Shown piece by piece: positions 59,627 through 64,000 of a DNA stretch of 64,000 nucleotides (positions are counted from its first letter, which is position 1; every line of letters begins with the position of its first letter). The translations under genes and the position numbers were made by a program. Origin of the DNA: Paenibacillus sp. A3 (GTDB lineage: Bacteria > Bacillota > Bacilli > Paenibacillales > NBRC-103111). The DNA lies in assembly GCF_001399685.1 (NCBI RefSeq), contig NZ_JTHN01000096.1:59222-123221 (forward strand). The letters are read 5' to 3'. The notes beneath the pieces are model-generated. The model ran no database searches. It was not told the origin of the DNA and saw only the letters and a list, made by a program, of their open reading frames with translations.

Positions 59627-61900
59627 ATGCGACATTTATTTTCCAAGAACTACGTTCGGATTTATTTGTGGATCGGAATGATTTTTACGATGATCATTAT
59701 TCCTTTCTCCATGTTTTTGGCGAACCAGTTCTCGAAATACGCCTACTCGCAAATGGATCTGTTCAACCGCGATACGATGCTGCAAACGGCAAGCCGCACC
59801 GAGTTTCTGCTGAACAAGCTCAAAGCGTACGGGCTACATATGTATCAGGACCGTACGGTGCAGGAATGGCTGCAATCGGCCGGCCGCAGTCCGCTGGACG
59901 ACATGGAAGCGCTCCATGCGCTGACGAACTATATGTCGACCGAGCCGTTTATCAAGCGCGCCTATCTGGTGAATGTCCACAAGGAGCAGGTGATCGATTC
60001 GCTCAAGGGGCTCGTTTCGTTCGAGAAATTCGGGGATGCGGCGATGCTGAAGAAGATCCGGGAGGACCGGCCGCTCTTTTTGCAGTTTTTTTATCATGAA
60101 ACCGGCGGCGAGCCTTATCTCGCGCTCATCGTTCCGTCCACGCCGGCCAGGAAAGACCACCGCGGCTATCTCGTGCTCCTGTTGGATAATAGGGCGCTGC
60201 AGGAAAATCTGCTCGGTCTGAACAAGGAGCTCGGCATGGACCTGATGATTGTGGACGGCCAAGGCCGGAATGTGCTGGGCACCACGGAGAACGACGCGGC
60301 CATCCTGAACGAGCTGCGCCGCCTGAAGCCGTCGGGTTCGGAGACGCAGGTTATGACCGTGCGCGGCATGCAATTGTTCGTCAATTCCGCACCGCTGGCT
60401 TCGCAGAAATGGACGGTGTATTCGTTAACCGAGTTGAAAGCGTTTAAGAGTCAAGCACAAGCGTTCCAGACGAAAATCATCGGCTACTCGCTGCTGCTGC
60501 TCGTCCTGCTGCTGCTGGCGGCATTCTGGAATTCCCGCCGGATGGTGAAGCCTTTCCGCAGGTTGGCGGACCAATTGCAGCGCCGTATCGTGCAGGAGTC
60601 GCGCCATTCCGCGCTGGCCCTCCCTGCTGCTGGCGACGAGTACAGCATCTTGAAGAGCGGGATCGAGCTGCTGTCCAGCCGGGTCGACGAAATGCATCAA
60701 TCGCTTCGCGGCCATTCCGGCTTGATCAAGGCGGAATATTTGCGCCAGTGGCTGCTGCAGGGAAGAATGAACCGGACGCTGCGGGAAGGGATTGCCCGGG
60801 AATCGGAGCTCCTGGCGTCGGATCTCATCCGTCTCGCTGTCGTCAAAATCGACGCGTACCGGGACGTTGCCGAAACGTACGATTTTGCTTCCCGCCAACT
60901 GCTCAAATACGCGATGGGCAACATTGCCGGAGAAATCATCGGCGGTGAGGGCGGCACGCTGGAGACGATCGATCTGGCCGGCGACCACATTGTCTTTTTG
61001 ATCGGGCTGGATCGGGACGATGCCGAGGTCCGCAAGCTGCTGGAGACGATCAAGGGGCATATTGCCACGTATGTCCGGCTTCAGGCGACCATAGCGGTGA
61101 GCGATCTGAAGCATTTGGAGGACGATCTGCGCTCCGTCTACGATTTCATTCTGGAGCTTACGCTGCTCAAGTTCATCAGCGGCGAAGACAAGGTGTATAC
61201 GGAGGGCGATTACGAAAGCTACGTGCGGCTGCTGCAGCCGTTGTCCGATCCGAAGAGCCTCGACAAGCTGCTTGTCACGGTCAAGTCCGGGAAGAAGGAC
61301 CAGGTCGTCCTGCTGCTGGAGGAGCTGTTCGGGCAGATGGCGGCAGTCAAATACTCCGAATGCAAGGTAAGGCTGACCGTCATTTTATTTACGATCATGA
61401 AGGAATTCGACAAGCTTCGGGCGCTGCAGGGCATGGACGGCATCGACAAACAGCTCGACCGGTTCTCGACGCTGCAGGAAGCGCGCTACTGGCTGGAGGC
61501 GGAGCTGTTCGCCGTCATGGACCAGCTGAGCTCCCGCAAAGGGGGCGACCGGAAGGAGAAGCTTGCGGAGGAGATGATGAACTACGTACTTTACCATATT
61601 CACGATCCGATGCTGTCCGTTGAAGCGATCGCGGAGCACGTCTCGCTGTCGGCCAAGTATGCCCGCAGCATTTTTCAGGAAGTGCGCGGCGTGTCGCTCT
61701 CGAATTACATCCTGAACACAAGGATCGAGAAAGTGAAGGAGCTGCTTGTCGCGACAACCATGTCGGTGGCGGATATCGGGGAGCGTTCGGGATTTTTGAC
61801 CCGGAGCCATTATTTTACGGCGTTCAAAAAAGCGACGGGACTGACCCCGAACCAATACCGGCTGCACCATACCGAAGGAGAAGGAGGGGAAGCGGAATGA
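59627..61900 (+). CDS. Membrane AraC-family regulator with extracellular sensor
   Basis: A 757-residue one-component sensor: membrane segment ~12-33 (IYLWIGMIFTMIIIPFSMFLA), extracellular domain to ~285, a second segment ~286-305 (IIGYSLLLLVLLLLAAFW), a cytoplasmic middle part, and an AraC helix-turn-helix pair at ~650-750 (HVSLSAKYARSIFQEVRGVS; SGFLTRSHYFTAFKKATG). GGAAGG precedes the ATG. Its stop overlaps the start of a solute-binding lipoprotein (ATGA), suggesting that the lipoprotein may present the ligand to this sensor. Confidence 0.9.
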   Translation: MRHLFSKNYVRIYLWIGMIFTMIIIPFSMFLANQFSKYAYSQMDLFNRDTMLQTASRTEFLLNKLKAYGLHMYQDRTVQEWLQSAGRSPLDDMEALHALTNYMSTEPFIKRAYLVNVHKEQVIDSLKGLVSFEKFGDAAMLKKIREDRPLFLQFFYHETGGEPYLALIVPSTPARKDHRGYLVLLLDNRALQENLLGLNKELGMDLMIVDGQGRNVLGTTENDAAILNELRRLKPSGSETQVMTVRGMQLFVNSAPLASQKWTVYSLTELKAFKSQAQAFQTKIIGYSLLLLVLLLLAAFWNSRRMVKPFRRLADQLQRRIVQESRHSALALPAAGDEYSILKSGIELLSSRVDEMHQSLRGHSGLIKAEYLRQWLLQGRMNRTLREGIARESELLASDLIRLAVVKIDAYRDVAETYDFASRQLLKYAMGNIAGEIIGGEGGTLETIDLAGDHIVFLIGLDRDDAEVRKLLETIKGHIATYVRLQATIAVSDLKHLEDDLRSVYDFILELTLLKFISGEDKVYTEGDYESYVRLLQPLSDPKSLDKLLVTVKSGKKDQVVLLLEELFGQMAAVKYSECKVRLTVILFTIMKEFDKLRALQGMDGIDKQLDRFSTLQEARYWLEAELFAVMDQLSSRKGGDRKEKLAEEMMNYVLYHIHDPMLSVEAIAEHVSLSAKYARSIFQEVRGVSLSNYILNTRIEKVKELLVATTMSVADIGERSGFLTRSHYFTAFKKATGLTPNQYRLHHTEGEGGEAE

Positions 61901-63423
61901 ACCGGACGCTGCGATGGGGATGCTTGCTCGCTGCGCTTCTCTTGCCTGCGGGGTGCGGAGGGTCCTCCGCTTCCGATGCACGCCGGACGGCTCCGGCCGC
62001 CACGCCTTCTCCGGTGACGCTCCGCATCATGCTCCCGGGCGATCGGGCCGCCGATTACGACCTTGTGCTGCAGGAAGCGCAGCGGCGTCTCGCAGGAACG
62101 CTCAACGTGAGGCTCGACATCAAGTTCGTGCCATGGAACGACTTCGGCCGGGTATCCCAGGTGGCGCTGGCTTCGGGCGAGGAGATCGATCTCGTGTTCG
62201 ACGCGCCGTGGCTGCATTTGAGCGAGATGATCTCCAGCGGGTACTACGAGCCGCTCGACGTGCTGCTGGAGAAGTACGGCGAGACGATCCTTGCCAAGCG
62301 GCCACGGCCGATGTGGGAGGCCAACCGGTACGGCGGCAAAATTATGGCGATCCCGCTCGGCGTCTCCTATGCGATGGGCCACTCGTATTTCGTCCGCAAG
62401 GACCTTCGCGAGAAGCTTGGCGTGCCGCCGATCCAAAGCTACGAAGAACTGATCCGGTTCGCCTACCTTCTAAAGCAAAAGGAGCCGGGCATCGTGCCGC
62501 TGATCGCGGCGGGGAACACGTCGCAGCAGCTCTACAGTCAGGCGGCGTTCCGGCATTACGATGATGTCCAGAACCAGATCCGGCCGACGCAGGCGCTGGG
62601 CAGCAGCCTGATGCTGTATTACCAGCGCAATGACGGCAAGGTGCACAATCTGTTTCACGAAAAGGACTCGCCGGTCCGGGACTGGATTCGTGAAGCTCGC
62701 CGATTGTATGTGGACGGCGTCATGGATCAGAACGTGCTCGGCATCAAAGATTTTCAAGACCCGGGCTTCTCGGGCGAGGTAGCGGTCTTCCCGGCAGGCT
62801 CGTTCTCGGTTGACGAGGGGAATCAGGAAAAGCTGAAGCGGCATGCAGCGGACGGAGAGCTGGAGAGCGTGATCTTTTATCAGGACATTCCGAAGGCGAA
62901 TTTGTCGAATTTCGCCCAATGGAATTTTATCGCGGTTCCGGTGACCAGCAAGCACAAAGAGGAAGCGATCCAGTTCCTTAATTGGGCCAACGAGAAGGAC
63001 AACTACGACCTGCTGGCGTACGGACTTCCGGGCGTCCATTGGGAGCCCGTAGGGACGGACCGATATCGGACGCTGAAAAGCGGCTATCAGCAGTTCCCGT
63101 ACGTCTGGTTGTGGAACCCGGACGACGATCGCATTCCGGCGACCGATGACCGCACGGAGGCGTTGGACTGGTTTATTCGGCGGGCAGAGCATTTTACGCC
63201 GGATGTACTGACCGGGTTCCAGTTCGACGGAACCCCGGTACAGAACGAGCTGAACGCGTATACAAGGATTGAAGCGGAGTACTACACGCCGCTGTTTAAC
63301 GGAGTGCTCGACCCGGAGGAAGCGTGGCCGCGTTTTGAAGCCGAAGCCGGTGCGCTGCTGGAGGCGATCGGGTCGGAGCTGCAGCGCCAGATCGACGCGT
63401 TCCTGCGGAACAAGCGGCACTGA
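61897..63423 (+). CDS. Extracellular solute-binding lipoprotein coupled to the sensor
   Basis: A 508-residue lipoprotein with lipobox LPAGC (Cys ~20). The fold is that of family-1 solute-binding proteins (IMLPGDRAADYDLVLQEAQRRL, FVPWNDFG, FVRKDLREKLGV). GGAGGGG lies ~9 bases before the ATG inside the regulator gene. No permease follows, only another lipoprotein after a 394-base gap, so a sensing role is as likely as uptake. Confidence 0.88.
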   Translation: MNRTLRWGCLLAALLLPAGCGGSSASDARRTAPAATPSPVTLRIMLPGDRAADYDLVLQEAQRRLAGTLNVRLDIKFVPWNDFGRVSQVALASGEEIDLVFDAPWLHLSEMISSGYYEPLDVLLEKYGETILAKRPRPMWEANRYGGKIMAIPLGVSYAMGHSYFVRKDLREKLGVPPIQSYEELIRFAYLLKQKEPGIVPLIAAGNTSQQLYSQAAFRHYDDVQNQIRPTQALGSSLMLYYQRNDGKVHNLFHEKDSPVRDWIREARRLYVDGVMDQNVLGIKDFQDPGFSGEVAVFPAGSFSVDEGNQEKLKRHAADGELESVIFYQDIPKANLSNFAQWNFIAVPVTSKHKEEAIQFLNWANEKDNYDLLAYGLPGVHWEPVGTDRYRTLKSGYQQFPYVWLWNPDDDRIPATDDRTEALDWFIRRAEHFTPDVLTGFQFDGTPVQNELNAYTRIEAEYYTPLFNGVLDPEEAWPRFEAEAGALLEAIGSELQRQIDAFLRNKRH

Positions 63424-63817
63424 CCAAGCCGATGCGGGTTGCCTAGGCAATCGGACGGGGCACGGAGCGCCTGTACTGCGGCGGAAACTACTTCGCGACG
63501 CGAAGCCACCCTCTCTATGTTCGATACTTCAACATAGAGGGGGGAGCCACGGCCGTCCGGCACCCTGTGCGGCAAATCCGTGCATGGGGGCAGACGGAGT
63601 ATTGTCCCGAAGTGTGTCCTTTTGTGGAGGATTATTCCGTTTTTATATTAATTGTAGGAGGTGGTTTTCATTTAGTCTTGTCCGATGAGCGGAAGGAGAC
63701 AGGGCACGCGACTATTTATCATGTACCCGCCTGAAGCGGAAGCCCGGATGCTCCGGCTCACCGTGAGGGGAGAGAAGGCGGCAACATCGTAAACACACTA
63801 TCGAAAGGGTGGCTGAC
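63424..63817 (+). other. 394-base non-coding gap with hairpins and a candidate promoter
   Basis: CTTCGC/GCGAAG (63491-63505) and CTCTATGTT/AACATAGAG with flanking C/G pairs (63508-63544) form stable hairpins without T runs. A candidate promoter is TTGTGG (63622-63627), 16 bases, TATATT (63644-63649). No open frame with a ribosome site was seen, although GGAGG at 63657 is not followed by a usable start. Confidence 0.5.
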
Positions 63818-64000
63818 ATGAAACGGAATACAACGCATAAAACGATGACGGCGCTGCTGGCGACCATGCTGGCGGCGGCAGGACTTAGCGGATGTGCCGG
63901 GGGCAAGGACGCGGGCGGAACGGGGTCCGGGTCCGGGGGTGCCTCCGGCGACGGGAAGGCGAAAGGCAAAGTGACGGTTCAGCTTTGGAACCATTACACC
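63818..64000 (+). CDS. Extracellular solute-binding lipoprotein, N-terminal part (3' end outside window)
   Basis: The first 61 residues of a lipoprotein: basic start (MKRNTTHK), hydrophobic segment and lipobox GLSGC (Cys ~26), a Gly/Ser-rich spacer, then VTVQLWNHYT, the opening beta strand of a family-1 sugar-binding protein. AAAGGGTGG precedes the ATG. Permease genes are expected to follow beyond the window. Confidence 0.85.
   Translation, partial: MKRNTTHKTMTALLATMLAAAGLSGCAGGKDAGGTGSGSGGASGDGKAKGKVTVQLWNHYT

Noticed and set aside
63491..63544. Terminator after the 61897 lipoprotein
   Set aside because: The hairpins are strong but no T run follows, so they are only noted as structure.

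Overview
The window looks like a chromosomal segment of a Paenibacillus-type Firmicute. Shine-Dalgarno sites are strong (GGAGG/AAGGAG) and the base composition is fairly GC-rich. Sugar importers consist of two LplB/YtcP-type permeases plus a large lipoprotein. AraC-type regulators carry extracellular sensor domains. S-layer homology (SLH) modules and copper-amine-oxidase-like cell-wall modules are present, and GNAT acetyltransferases are numerous. I saw no rRNA, tRNA, CRISPR array or intact insertion sequence.

Layout. 1-6.6 kb: end of a mannose-glycan operon (GH125 fragment, a clan GH-A hydrolase, GH38 alpha-mannosidase). 6.7-7.2 kb: small ECF-like sigma factor. 7.3-10.5 kb, minus strand: complete PQQ biosynthesis operon pqqABCDE, including the 23-residue PqqA precursor. 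10.8 kb: acetyltransferase. 11.5-19 kb: very large SLH-anchored PL8 polysaccharide lyase and a membrane AraC-type regulator. 19-21.8 kb: TetR repressor with a palindromic operator, a VOC-fold protein, and a TraB/GumN protein with an SLH-like N-terminus. 22-27 kb: sugar ABC importer plus GH29 alpha-L-fucosidase. 27-30.4 kb: WYL regulator, GyrI-like protein, two unknown exported proteins, and a ResA/TlpA thioredoxin. 30.5-35.5 kb, minus strand: alkaline phosphatase behind a four-hexamer Pho box, followed co-directionally by a DUF3299-like lipoprotein and a two-gene ABC cassette. 35.5-42.8 kb: second sugar importer with its own YesM/YesN-type two-component system. 42.9-47.4 kb: ATPase/LuxR regulator divergent from ilvB-ilvN. 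47.5-56 kb: mixed housekeeping and accessory genes (VanZ-like, nucleotidyltransferase, AzgA purine permease, ATP-grasp, three GNATs, histidine phosphatase), with several broken small genes. 56.4-59.2 kb: PHP phosphoesterase, MgtC-like protein, metallophosphoesterase. 59.6-64 kb: third sugar-sensing locus, with an AraC-type sensor translationally coupled to a solute-binding lipoprotein and a second lipoprotein running off the end.

How the parts fit. At least four loci serve complex-carbohydrate sensing, depolymerisation and uptake. The most informative regulatory signal is a bipartite promoter element (12 identical bases, 9-base spacer, 17 identical bases, then a matching -35/-10 pair). It occurs upstream of both the PL8 lyase and the 22 kb importer, implying that these separate units form one regulon. 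The second notable theme is a Pho-box-controlled zinc-type alkaline phosphatase placed directly upstream of a cassette resembling zinc-responsive DUF3299/ABC loci. The third is a full PQQ operon in a Gram-positive setting. Several start codons were re-assigned from ribosome-binding-site evidence (CTG at 27110, TTG at 35666, 44921, 49976 and 56066). Three small genes appear to be decayed: 48199-48489, 50308-50538 and 54637-55109.
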